Assembly (NCBI GenBank): GCA_023428865.1
Contig: JAEYWT010000159.1
Span: 1-9,727, forward strand
Direction of reading: 5' to 3'
Length of the DNA stretch: 9,727 bases
Source: Bacteroidota bacterium
GTDB lineage: Bacteria > Bacteroidota > Bacteroidia > Flavobacteriales_F > PHOS-HE28
In this document: positions 1 through 6,459 of the stretch, one piece after another
Layout: every line of letters starts with the position of its first letter
How positions within the stretch are numbered: position 1 is the stretch's first letter
Position numbers and translations under genes: made by a program
Notes under the pieces: model-generated
Databases searched by the model: none
Seen by the model: the letters and a program-made list of their open reading frames with translations, nothing else
Told to the model about the DNA's origin: nothing

Positions 1-1
1 G

Positions 2-1066
2 ATCAGTGCCATCCTGGGTCCCTGCGCTGGTGGTGCGGTGTACAGCCCGGCCCTCACCGATTTCGTGATGATGACCGAAGGCACGAGCTACATGTTCGTG
101 ACCGGCCCCAACGTGGTGAAGACCGTAACACACGAGGAGGTTTCCAGCGAAGACCTCGGCGGCGCTTCCACCCATGCCTCCAAGAGCGGCGTGGCCCATT
201 TCACCGCGCCCAATGAACTGGATGCCATACGCCAGTTGCGCCAATTGATCTCCTACATCCCCAGCAACTGCGAAGAGGAGCCACCAGCGCTGGCCTACAC
301 GCCCGGTGATGAGCTGCGACCGATGTTGGATTCGATCATTCCCGACAATCCGAACCAACCGTACGACATCCGCGAGGTGCTCAATGCGGTGATCGATCCT
401 GATAGTAGCATGGAAGTGCATGCGGATTACGCCCGCAACATGGTGATCGGTTTTGCTCGGGTGGCTGGCCGTACCGTGGGTTGTGTGGCCAACCAACCCG
501 CTACGCTCGCCGGGGTGCTCGATATCGATGCCAGCATCAAAGCCGCGCGTTTCGTGCGTTTCTGCGATGCCTTCAATATTCCACTGCTCGTATTCGTGGA
601 TGTGCCCGGTTTCCTGCCAGGCACCGATCAGGAGTGGCGCGGTATCATCAATCATGGCGCGAAGCTGCTCTACGCTTTCAGCGAAGCCACTGTGCCGCGC
701 ATCACCGTGATAACCCGTAAGGCTTACGGTGGTGCGTATGATGTGATGAATTCCAAGCACATTGGAGCTGATATGAACTTCGCCTGGCCCAGTGCGGAGA
801 TCGCCGTGATGGGGGCGAAGGGCGCTGCGGAGATCATCTTCAAAGGAGAGATCGCCAAAGCCGCAGACCCTGCAGCGAAACTCGCCGAGAAGGAGGCGGA
901 ATACAAGAAGCAGTTCGCCAACCCCTATGAAGCCGCCGCTCGCGGATACGTGGATGCCGTGATCCGTCCGTCGGAAACGCGCCAACGCATCATCGCTGCA
1001 CTGGATATGCTGCGCAACAAGGTGGAGAAGCTGCCGCGCAAGAAACACGGCAACATACCGCTGTGA
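2..1066 (+). CDS. Acyl-CoA carboxylase carboxyltransferase (beta) subunit, 5' truncated by window edge
   Basis: Carboxyltransferase subunit of a biotin-dependent acyl-CoA carboxylase, most like propionyl-CoA carboxylase beta or methylmalonyl-CoA decarboxylase alpha; it moves the carboxyl group between carboxybiotin and an acyl-CoA in the cytosol. The frame is open from base 2, giving 354 visible residues, so about 150 of the family's usual 510 or so are missing on the left. The GTG at 38 is internal, because the conserved GPCAGGAVYSPALTDF begins upstream of it. Other family landmarks are DVPGFLPGTDQEW (about 596-637), AYGGAYDVM (722-748), the NPYEAAARGYVDAVI segment and the C-terminal KKHGNIPL. 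These fit the C-terminal (acyl-CoA binding) crotonase-like half. The stop is TGA at 1064-1066. The exact acyl-CoA substrate cannot be fixed from this part, so no symbol is given; a biotin carboxylase/BCCP partner is not in view. Confidence 0.95.
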   Translation: MSAILGPCAGGAVYSPALTDFVMMTEGTSYMFVTGPNVVKTVTHEEVSSEDLGGASTHASKSGVAHFTAPNELDAIRQLRQLISYIPSNCEEEPPALAYTPGDELRPMLDSIIPDNPNQPYDIREVLNAVIDPDSSMEVHADYARNMVIGFARVAGRTVGCVANQPATLAGVLDIDASIKAARFVRFCDAFNIPLLVFVDVPGFLPGTDQEWRGIINHGAKLLYAFSEATVPRITVITRKAYGGAYDVMNSKHIGADMNFAWPSAEIAVMGAKGAAEIIFKGEIAKAADPAAKLAEKEAEYKKQFANPYEAAARGYVDAVIRPSETRQRIIAALDMLRNKVEKLPRKKHGNIPL

Positions 1067-1097
1067 TCCGCGTAGAACGGTCTTCTCTATTCCGCGC

Positions 1098-1967
1098 ATG
1101 AAGTTCACCGTCGTAACCCCCAGCTTCGGCCAACTCCACTATCTCAAGCTGAATGCCGCCTCCATCGCGGATCAGCGTGCAGCAGGTATCGAGGTGGAGC
1201 ATGTCGTGCAGGATGGCGGCAGTAAGGATGGCACTCGGGAGTGGTTGTTGACCCGGCCGGACATCAAGGGCATAGCCGAAGCGGATAATGGTATGTACGA
1301 TGCCATCAACCGCGGCATCATGAAAGGGCAGGGCGATATCTTCTCCTGGCTCAACTGCGATGAACAGTTCCTGCCCGGCACGCTCGCTGCCGTGAAGGCC
1401 TTCTTCGAGCAGCATCCCGAAGCCGACATGGTGGCCGGGGATACGCTCGTAGTGGATGCGCAGGGTGAATACCAATGCCACCGCAAAGCCGTGGTGCCCA
1501 CTACAGGCATCCTGCGGCTAGGGCGAACACCAGTGCAAAGCTGCTCCCTCTTCTTCCGCGCCAAACTCGTGAAGGGCCCAGATGCCATTCTCTTCGATCC
1601 TCAATGGCGTGCCATGGGCGATTGGGCTTGGCTGCGCGACCAGAATGCCCGTGGTGCACGCATGCTCCGGCTGCCGCGCTTTCTGGCCACTTTCGTGGAT
1701 GATGGTAGTAACCTCGGCATGAGCCCGCGCGCTGTACAGGAGACACGGGCCGTCTATGGCGCGCTCTCCACCTGGCATCGCGCAACGGAATATGCTGTGC
1801 GTGGTGCGGATTACGCCCGCAAGATCCTGGATGGCTACTATTCCCAGAAGCCGTTCGACTATGCGATCTATGACGCTGATCCGGCTTCGCCTTCCGGTGT
1901 TTCCGCTTCTCGCCGTAGCCGCCATGTGGCCAAGCCCACGTGGCATTGGAAGGGTCGCGCGCACTGA
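1098..1967 (+). CDS. Family 2 glycosyltransferase
   Basis: A 289-residue GT-A fold glycosyltransferase of the GT2 (WcaA/WcaE-like) type, expected to transfer a nucleotide-activated sugar to a lipid-linked or polysaccharide acceptor at the cytoplasmic face of the membrane. The N-terminal strand KFTVVTPSFGQ (2-11) and VQDGGSKDGT (37-46) form the nucleotide-sugar site. ADNGMYDAINRG (62-73) is typical of the subfamily. LNCDEQ (85-90) stands where the metal-binding DxD/DD motif usually lies. GDWAWLRD (174-181) is the likely acceptor and catalytic-base region. No membrane segment is visible. The C-terminal tail is rich in Arg, Lys, Trp and His. ATG at 1098 is the first ATG and gives a canonical family start. 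It begins 31 bases after the carboxyltransferase stop, possibly as read-through, but no functional link is apparent. Donor and acceptor are unknown. Confidence 0.88.
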   Translation: MKFTVVTPSFGQLHYLKLNAASIADQRAAGIEVEHVVQDGGSKDGTREWLLTRPDIKGIAEADNGMYDAINRGIMKGQGDIFSWLNCDEQFLPGTLAAVKAFFEQHPEADMVAGDTLVVDAQGEYQCHRKAVVPTTGILRLGRTPVQSCSLFFRAKLVKGPDAILFDPQWRAMGDWAWLRDQNARGARMLRLPRFLATFVDDGSNLGMSPRAVQETRAVYGALSTWHRATEYAVRGADYARKILDGYYSQKPFDYAIYDADPASPSGVSASRRSRHVAKPTWHWKGRAH

Positions 1968-2101
1968 GCGTTGCACCTCTCCGTTGAGAACTTCCTGATC
2001 GCTATCAACCTAACGTTGAACGGTCGCGATAACTTGCGGCACTTCGGAACGGATCGCATGGTGAAAGGCTCTCACGGCCAAGCGACCGGCCTTGATCGGA
2101 T

Positions 2102-4081
2102 ATGGATCGCCCTTACGGACCGCTGCTTCTCCCGCTCGTGTTCGCCCTCCTCCTAGGTGCTGCGTTCGTTGCCGTTCCCGTATCCGCGCAGCCCGCACCA
2201 ACACGCGCCACTGTGGAGGCGATGCCGGACGATACCGCGAAGGTGTTCCTGCTCAGTGATCAGTGTTTCGCCTACCGCCGCAAGAATGTGGATTCGGCGC
2301 TCTATTTCGGTGAACGCGCACTTCAATTGGCCCGAACGCTGAAGTTCCCCAAAGGGGAAGCCCAGGCCCTGAACGATCTCGCCATCATACACATTGATCG
2401 TAGTGCATATGCCGAAGCGGATACGGCACTGCGTCGTGCGCTCTCTATTCGCCGTCAACTTGGCGACACGGCTGGCGTTGGTGCCGTACACAACAAGCTG
2501 GGTAACCTCTACCAATCACAGTTGCGGCTGGAGGAAGCGCTGGTGGAGAACCAGCAGGCACTCGCCTTGTTCACGGCACTGGGAGACCGCAAGAAGGAAG
2601 CCTTGATCCTAAGCAATATCGCTGTCATCAACTTCAATATGCGCCAGTTCGACCACGCGTTGGAGTATCACCAGGCCGCAGCCGAAATGCACCGCACCTC
2701 CGGCGATAGCGCGGGCCTGGCCACTTCGCAAGGCAACATGGCCAATGTGCTGCTTTCCTTGGGCGATACCACCCGGGCCTTGGATCTGTTCAAACAAGCG
2801 GGGTCGTATTTCAAAGGGCGAGGCCTCTTGCGCGAGTATGCCGTGCAGGCCAATAACGAGGCTGGTGTGCGGTTGGCACAAGGCGATGCCACGCGCGCTA
2901 TCGCCCTCTATTCCGAAGCCTTGCGTATACGTGAGGAGGGTGGCGACCGAAAGGCGATGGCATCCACCCGCACGGGATTGGCCGATGCATTCCTCTTCCA
3001 AGGCCGTACCAATGAGGCGCGTAAGATCGCCCTGGAAGCACTAACCCTGGCTACCGAAGTGGGTGCGACCAATGAAATGATGCAGGCCAACAAGTTGATG
3101 GCACGTATCCATGCGCGCACCGGCCGGGCGGATAGTACGTTGATCTACCATGAGCGGTATGCGGCCTTGCGCGATTCGGTCTTCAGTACCGATACCGGTA
3201 AGCGTATCGCCGATCTACAAGCGCGGATCGGTCTACAACAGAAGGAACATGAACTGCAACGGCAACGCGCCACGCTGAGCGAACAGAACTTGGAGATCGC
3301 AGAGCTGGGGCGAAAGGCGGAAAGGCGCAATTTCCTGCTGGCACTGGCCTTTGGTGGCATCGGCGCGGTCGTGCTCGGCGGCTTGGTGGTGTTGCAGGCC
3401 CAGCGGCGCAAAGCAGCCGCCCTGCGCGATGCGGCCGTGATCGCAGAACGCGAACAAGGACTCAAGACCTTGGTGCGCCAGACCGATGAAGAACGCAAAC
3501 GTATCGCCAGCGAACTGCACGACGGTGTTGGGCAATTGCTCACCGGCCTGAAGTACCGCATCGAGTCCATCGCCGATCCGGATGGACGCCTGTCCGATAC
3601 GTTGGCATTGGCCGATGAAGCCGGACGTGAAGTACGCGATATCGCGCACCGTATGATGCCGCGCTCATTGGAAGGCAGTGGCCTCGTTCCCGCAGTGGCC
3701 GATATGCTCGATAAGGCGTTGAATGCACCTGGCATGCGAAAGACCTTCGAGCATCACGGGTTGGAGCAGCGCCTTGCTCCCGATGTGGAAACAGGCATCT
3801 ATCGCATCGCGCAGGAGCTGGTGAACAACATCATCAAACATGCCAAAGCCAGCATGGTGGATGTACAATTGCTGCGGAACAAGGATGTGGTGGTGCTGAT
3901 CGTGGAGGATGATGGGATCGGTATCGATGCGGGGCGCTCCGAAACGGGTCTTGGCCTTCGCAATCTGCGCGATCGTGCTCGCGTACTGAACGGCAGCATC
4001 GAGCTGGTGAACAACCATGGTAAGGGAACCTGTGCAACATTGCGGGTTCCCGTGAATACCGCAAGTGAACATGGATACTGA
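2102..4081 (+). CDS. TPR-containing two-component sensor histidine kinase (NarL/HisKA_3 type)
   Basis: Membrane sensor kinase of 659 residues that should autophosphorylate on His and pass the phosphate to the regulator encoded next. Residues 1-30 look like a signal peptide (hydrophobic core, then PVSAQ). About 45-345 is a TPR array with a 40-residue period: GD pairs recur at 121, 161, 201 and 281. A charged coiled coil (about 367-408) leads into one membrane helix (about 410-431). The cytoplasmic part has a second coil, a HisKA_3 dimerisation domain with H-box ELHDGVGQLL (phosphorylated His473), and a HATPase_c domain with N-box ELVNNIIKHAKA (572-583), DDGIGID (603-609) and GLGLRNLRDR (616-625). 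The TPR sensor therefore lies in the periplasm. An in-frame stop at 2093-2095 makes ATG 2102 the first possible ATG. The 3' end overlaps the regulator gene by 11 bases, indicating co-translation. The signal sensed is unknown. Confidence 0.94.
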   Translation: MDRPYGPLLLPLVFALLLGAAFVAVPVSAQPAPTRATVEAMPDDTAKVFLLSDQCFAYRRKNVDSALYFGERALQLARTLKFPKGEAQALNDLAIIHIDRSAYAEADTALRRALSIRRQLGDTAGVGAVHNKLGNLYQSQLRLEEALVENQQALALFTALGDRKKEALILSNIAVINFNMRQFDHALEYHQAAAEMHRTSGDSAGLATSQGNMANVLLSLGDTTRALDLFKQAGSYFKGRGLLREYAVQANNEAGVRLAQGDATRAIALYSEALRIREEGGDRKAMASTRTGLADAFLFQGRTNEARKIALEALTLATEVGATNEMMQANKLMARIHARTGRADSTLIYHERYAALRDSVFSTDTGKRIADLQARIGLQQKEHELQRQRATLSEQNLEIAELGRKAERRNFLLALAFGGIGAVVLGGLVVLQAQRRKAAALRDAAVIAEREQGLKTLVRQTDEERKRIASELHDGVGQLLTGLKYRIESIADPDGRLSDTLALADEAGREVRDIAHRMMPRSLEGSGLVPAVADMLDKALNAPGMRKTFEHHGLEQRLAPDVETGIYRIAQELVNNIIKHAKASMVDVQLLRNKDVVVLIVEDDGIGIDAGRSETGLGLRNLRDRARVLNGSIELVNNHGKGTCATLRVPVNTASEHGY

Positions 4082-4715
4082 TATCAGGATAGCCGTTTGT
4101 GATGACCACCGCGTGGTGACCGAAGCACTGAGCGACATGTTCAATGCGGTGGAAGGCCTCAACTGCGTAGGAACCGCGGCGCAAGGGGAAGAAGCGCTAT
4201 TCCTGCTGAAGCATGTTACCGTGGACGTGCTGCTCACCGACTTGGATATGCCTGTGATGGACGGCTTCGAACTCCTCACCAGTGTACAACGAAAGTATCC
4301 GGAGACCAAAGTGATCGTGCTTTCCATGCATGACGAAGCCGCACTGGTGAAACGCGCCATGGAACAAGGGGCCGACGGCTATGTGGTGAAAACCGCGGGA
4401 AAGGATGAGCTCATCCTGGCCGTACGCGAAGTGTTCGCTGGTCGTCGCTACTTCGGTGGAAGTGCCACGGATGCCTTGCTCGGGCGGAACACTGCCGGTG
4501 CTAATGGGAACGGGGTACTGGCCGGTCTTACCGAACGGGAAGTGGAAGTGTTGGCCGCCTTGGCTGAAGGCCTTGGGAACAAGGAGATCGGTGAGCGGCT
4601 CTTCATCAGTCCGCGCACCGTGGATACGCACCGCACCAACCTCATGCGCAAGCTGGATACGCACAACGTGGCGGCTTTGGTTCGCATCGCCATCAAGGCA
4701 GGGTTGGTGCGTTGA
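4071..4715 (+). CDS. NarL/LuxR-family response regulator
   Basis: A 214-residue DNA-binding response regulator, the likely partner of the overlapping sensor kinase. The receiver domain (about 4-120) has the acidic pair D11-D12, phosphoacceptor D57 in LLTDLDMP, switch S85 in VIVLSMHD and the conserved K108 in GYVVKTAG. After a Gly/Asn-rich linker (about 140-150) comes a LuxR-type helix-turn-helix: LTEREVEVLAALAEG (153-167), KEIGERLFISPRTVDTH (171-187) and a dimerisation helix to the C-terminus. All key residues are intact. ATG 4071 is preferred over GTG 4065, which would add only two residues; ATG 4071 lies within the last codons of the kinase gene. No Shine-Dalgarno sequence is present, so translational coupling is likely. 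Targets are unknown; the lipoprotein just downstream is a candidate. Confidence 0.95.
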   Translation: MDTDIRIAVCDDHRVVTEALSDMFNAVEGLNCVGTAAQGEEALFLLKHVTVDVLLTDLDMPVMDGFELLTSVQRKYPETKVIVLSMHDEAALVKRAMEQGADGYVVKTAGKDELILAVREVFAGRRYFGGSATDALLGRNTAGANGNGVLAGLTEREVEVLAALAEGLGNKEIGERLFISPRTVDTHRTNLMRKLDTHNVAALVRIAIKAGLVR

Positions 4716-4723
4716 GCGCGGCG

Positions 4724-4739
4724 TACGGTCTTCACCGTA
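4724..4739 (+). other. Short hairpin after the response regulator gene
   Basis: TACGGT-CTTC-ACCGTA forms a 6-bp perfect stem with a 4-base loop, nine bases after the regulator stop. No T-run follows, so it is not a convincing intrinsic terminator. It may be a weak attenuator or 3' mRNA structure between the regulator and the lipoprotein gene, or chance. Confidence 0.3.
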
Positions 4740-4777
4740 GCAGAACACGGGCCATAACGGAGATCCTGTGGGCGTAT

Positions 4778-4810
4778 CATGGGTCAACTGAAACACAAAC
4801 TCGACCCATG
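4778..4810 (+). promoter_or_regulatory. Inverted repeat that includes the lipoprotein start codon
   Basis: CATGGGTC (4778-4785) and GACCCATG (4803-4810) are perfect 8-base inverted repeats separated by 17 bases. The right arm ends with the ATG start codon at 4808-4810. If both arms are transcribed, the hairpin would hide the start codon in the mRNA; alternatively it is a DNA operator. The stem is short for a 17-base loop, so chance cannot be excluded. Confidence 0.4.
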
Positions 4811-5578
4811 TTCAACCGTATCACACGCACACGCACACGAACCACTCTCCTGATCGCCCTCGCCACCGTGGTGAGCTTGAGCGCCTGTAAGAAAGACGAA
4901 ACCGAACCACCGGTGGTGGATGTTCCATCGGGTGGCGGTAGCACCAACACCACGCCCAGCACCACACCCACCTTCAATGGCGCTGCAGCCGTGCTGGCCG
5001 CAGTGAGCACGGCCTCCACGCAGACCATCCCTGGTCTCGGCGAGGTGGCCGTGGACACCAATACCGGCGCGGCCTTCTTCCACGATGATGCTGGCACAGG
5101 CGTTCAAGTAGGATCCGTTTCCCTCAACAGCAATGCGCTATCCTTTCTCAATGGTGCGTACACCTTCACCCCCGGCGCCACCAACCCGCTCGGTATCGAC
5201 TTCAACTCGGGCGTAACCTGGGAGGTGGCCGGTGGCAACGGCTTCTCCGCCTTCACCCGCAACGCGACCGCTATCGCATTCCCTACGGCCGGTGCCATCA
5301 CCAGCAGCGCCACGGTGGATCGCAGTGCAGGTTACACGCTCACCACCGACTTCGTGAACAGTGCCGATAGTGTGTACTTCATCATCGGTAACGTACTGCT
5401 GCGTCGCGGTGCCAACACCGGAACGTGCACCTTCAGCGCAAGCGAGCTCGGTGGGCTCTCCGCTGGCCAAAGCCTCGCCATGGTGGCAGCTTTCAACTAC
5501 TACAGCGAAACCATCGGCGGCAAGGAGATCTACTTCGTGAAGGAACGTGTCCTTTCCCGTTCGGTCACCATTCAATAA
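4808..5578 (+). CDS. Lipoprotein of unknown function
   Basis: A 256-residue predicted lipoprotein. The basic N-region is a TRTRTR run, followed by a hydrophobic core and the lipobox LSAC, with the lipidated Cys at residue 27. KKDE follows directly, resembling the K/D/E-rich export signal described for surface lipoproteins of Bacteroidota, so exposure on the cell surface is possible. A Gly/Ser/Thr/Pro-rich linker (about residues 38-55) precedes a beta-rich region with many Thr, Ser, Asn and Gly. I recognise no catalytic motif and no known domain. ATG 4808 was chosen over an in-frame TTG at 4712, because the latter would put about 32 hydrophilic residues before the signal peptide. It lies 92 bases downstream of the response regulator and ends just before a strong terminator, so it may be the last gene of that transcript. 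The N-region is encoded by three direct copies of CACACG (4822-4839). Confidence 0.85.
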   Translation: MFNRITRTRTRTTLLIALATVVSLSACKKDETEPPVVDVPSGGGSTNTTPSTTPTFNGAAAVLAAVSTASTQTIPGLGEVAVDTNTGAAFFHDDAGTGVQVGSVSLNSNALSFLNGAYTFTPGATNPLGIDFNSGVTWEVAGGNGFSAFTRNATAIAFPTAGAITSSATVDRSAGYTLTTDFVNSADSVYFIIGNVLLRRGANTGTCTFSASELGGLSAGQSLAMVAAFNYYSETIGGKEIYFVKERVLSRSVTIQ

Positions 5579-5597
5579 GCGCAGCATCCATCTTCAA

Positions 5598-5630
5598 GAA
5601 CGCCCCCATACCCGGGGGCGTTCGTATTTC
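5598..5630 (+). terminator. Intrinsic terminator after the lipoprotein gene
   Basis: GAACGCCCCC (5598-5607) and GGGGGCGTTC (5614-5623) form a perfect 10-bp GC-rich stem with a 6-base loop (ATACCC), followed by the T-rich stretch GTATTTCTT. It lies 20 bases after the lipoprotein stop and should end the transcript from the kinase-regulator-lipoprotein block. Confidence 0.9.
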
Positions 5631-5667
5631 TTAACAAGCCAACGGGGAGCGGTTTATTCACCCTACC

Positions 5668-5675
5668 TAATTTCG
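5668..5675 (+). promoter_or_regulatory. Candidate -7 box for the thioredoxin-like gene
   Basis: TAATTTCG matches the Bacteroidota -7 consensus TAnnTTTG except for one base (C in the seventh position) and ends 20 bases before the ATG. This spacing matches the other candidate boxes in the window. No clear TTG -33 element lies at 17-23 bases upstream. Confidence 0.35.
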
Positions 5676-5695
5676 TTGGATACAACACCGAGAAC

Positions 5696-6334
5696 ATGTT
5701 CCTGAAACTCGCCTCACTGGTAGCAGTCGCCGCACTGGCCCTCACCCCGCACGACCCACTCCCCGACCTCACCATCGGCACGCCCATGCCCGCTGCGGAG
5801 ATCAAGATGAAAGATGTGAACGGGAAGGACATCAGCCTGAAGGATGCCGCCGGAAAGAACGGCCTACTGGTGGTCTTCTCCTGCAACACGTGCCCCTTCG
5901 TGGTAGGTGGGGAGGATAGCGACGGTTGGGAAGGGCGTTATCCCGAGCTGGCGGCCTATGCGCAACGTCATGGCGTGGGCATCATCTTCGTGAACAGCAA
6001 CGAAGCGAAACGCAACGACGGCGATGGCTATGCCGATATGCAGGCACGCTACAAGGAGAAGAAGTACAGTGGATCCTATGTGCTCGATGCCGGAAACAAG
6101 GTGGCCGATGCCTTCGGCGCACGCACCACGCCGCACGTGTTCCTCTTCGACAAGGACCTGAAGTTGGCCTACAAAGGCGCCATTGACGATAACGTGGGCA
6201 AAGCCGCACAAGTGAAGGAGCGTTACGCGGAAAAGGCCATCGCCAACGTATCCGCAGGCAAACCTGCCGATCCGGCCACTACCCGCAACCTCGGTTGCAG
6301 CATCAAGCGCGTGGTCGTACCGCATCACCACTGA
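5696..6334 (+). CDS. Secreted thioredoxin-like (AhpC/TSA-type) family protein
   Basis: A 212-residue thioredoxin-fold protein. Residues 1-17 are a short hydrophobic signal (or anchor) segment, so it probably works in the periplasm; the exact cleavage site is unclear. The redoxin domain starts near IGTPMPAAEIKMKDVNGKDI. The active site is C63-N-T-C66-P in FSCNTCPFV, and the cis-proline is P146 in GARTTPHVFLF. A third cysteine, C201, lies in NLGCSIKRV near the C-terminus; the corresponding GC(N/S)IKW motif is a hallmark of a redoxin subfamily that carries CNxCPFV at the active site. The role is thiol-disulfide exchange or peroxide reduction, with substrate unknown. The tail ends in PHHH. The gene has its own short upstream region after a strong terminator and is followed by a hairpin, so it looks monocistronic. 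Confidence 0.9.
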   Translation: MFLKLASLVAVAALALTPHDPLPDLTIGTPMPAAEIKMKDVNGKDISLKDAAGKNGLLVVFSCNTCPFVVGGEDSDGWEGRYPELAAYAQRHGVGIIFVNSNEAKRNDGDGYADMQARYKEKKYSGSYVLDAGNKVADAFGARTTPHVFLFDKDLKLAYKGAIDDNVGKAAQVKERYAEKAIANVSAGKPADPATTRNLGCSIKRVVVPHHH

Positions 6335-6353
6335 GCGGACCATACTTCTGCTG

Positions 6354-6395
6354 ACAACGCCGTGTTCCTTAGGGGAAAGCGGCGTTGTTCATTTG
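6354..6395 (+). terminator. Probable terminator after the thioredoxin-like gene
   Basis: ACAACGCCG (6354-6362) and CGGCGTTGT (6380-6388) form a perfect 9-bp stem. Inside it TTCC (6365-6368) and GGAA (6374-6377) can extend the hairpin past a small internal loop. A moderately T-rich stretch (TCATTTG) follows. It starts 19 bases after the stop codon. The T-tract is weaker than at 5624. Confidence 0.7.
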
Positions 6396-6406
6396 TTGAA
6401 AACAAC

Positions 6407-6440
6407 TTGCCGCGCTCCCCAACAGTGGGCCGTTCCTTTG
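6407..6440 (+). promoter_or_regulatory. Candidate purD promoter (TTG-N23-TTCCTTTG)
   Basis: TTG at 6407-6409 is 23 bases upstream of TTCCTTTG (6433-6440), one base off the TAnnTTTG consensus of the Bacteroidota -7 element and at the upper limit of the usual 17-23 spacing. The box ends 19 bases before the purD ATG. No purine riboswitch-like structure is evident between the preceding hairpin and purD. Confidence 0.4.
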
Positions 6441-6459
6441 TGTCAAAGGCTTTTTCCGG

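Noticed and set aside
1067..1097. Terminator between the carboxyltransferase and glycosyltransferase genes
   Set aside because: The 31-base gap contains no stem with a following T-run.
1968..2101. Possible promoter or structured leader before the sensor kinase
   Set aside because: Only weak elements were found: a broken inverted repeat (ATCGC/GCGAT with TCAAC/GTTGA inside, 1998-2030) and TAACTTGC, which misses two -7 box positions. Nothing convincing.
3665..4360. 231-codon open frame on the minus strand across the kinase-regulator junction
   Set aside because: It is antisense to two strongly supported genes with intact motifs and has low-complexity Ser/Thr/His-rich content with no recognisable domain; it is a shadow of GC-rich codon use.
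4197..4796. 199-codon open frame on the minus strand opposite the response regulator
   Set aside because: The regulator is intact in the sense frame; the antisense product is His/Gly/Gln-rich without domain features.
4712..4807. TTG start for the lipoprotein that would overlap the regulator stop
   Set aside because: It would place 32 hydrophilic residues before the signal peptide and lipobox; ATG 4808 gives a normal lipoprotein N-terminus.
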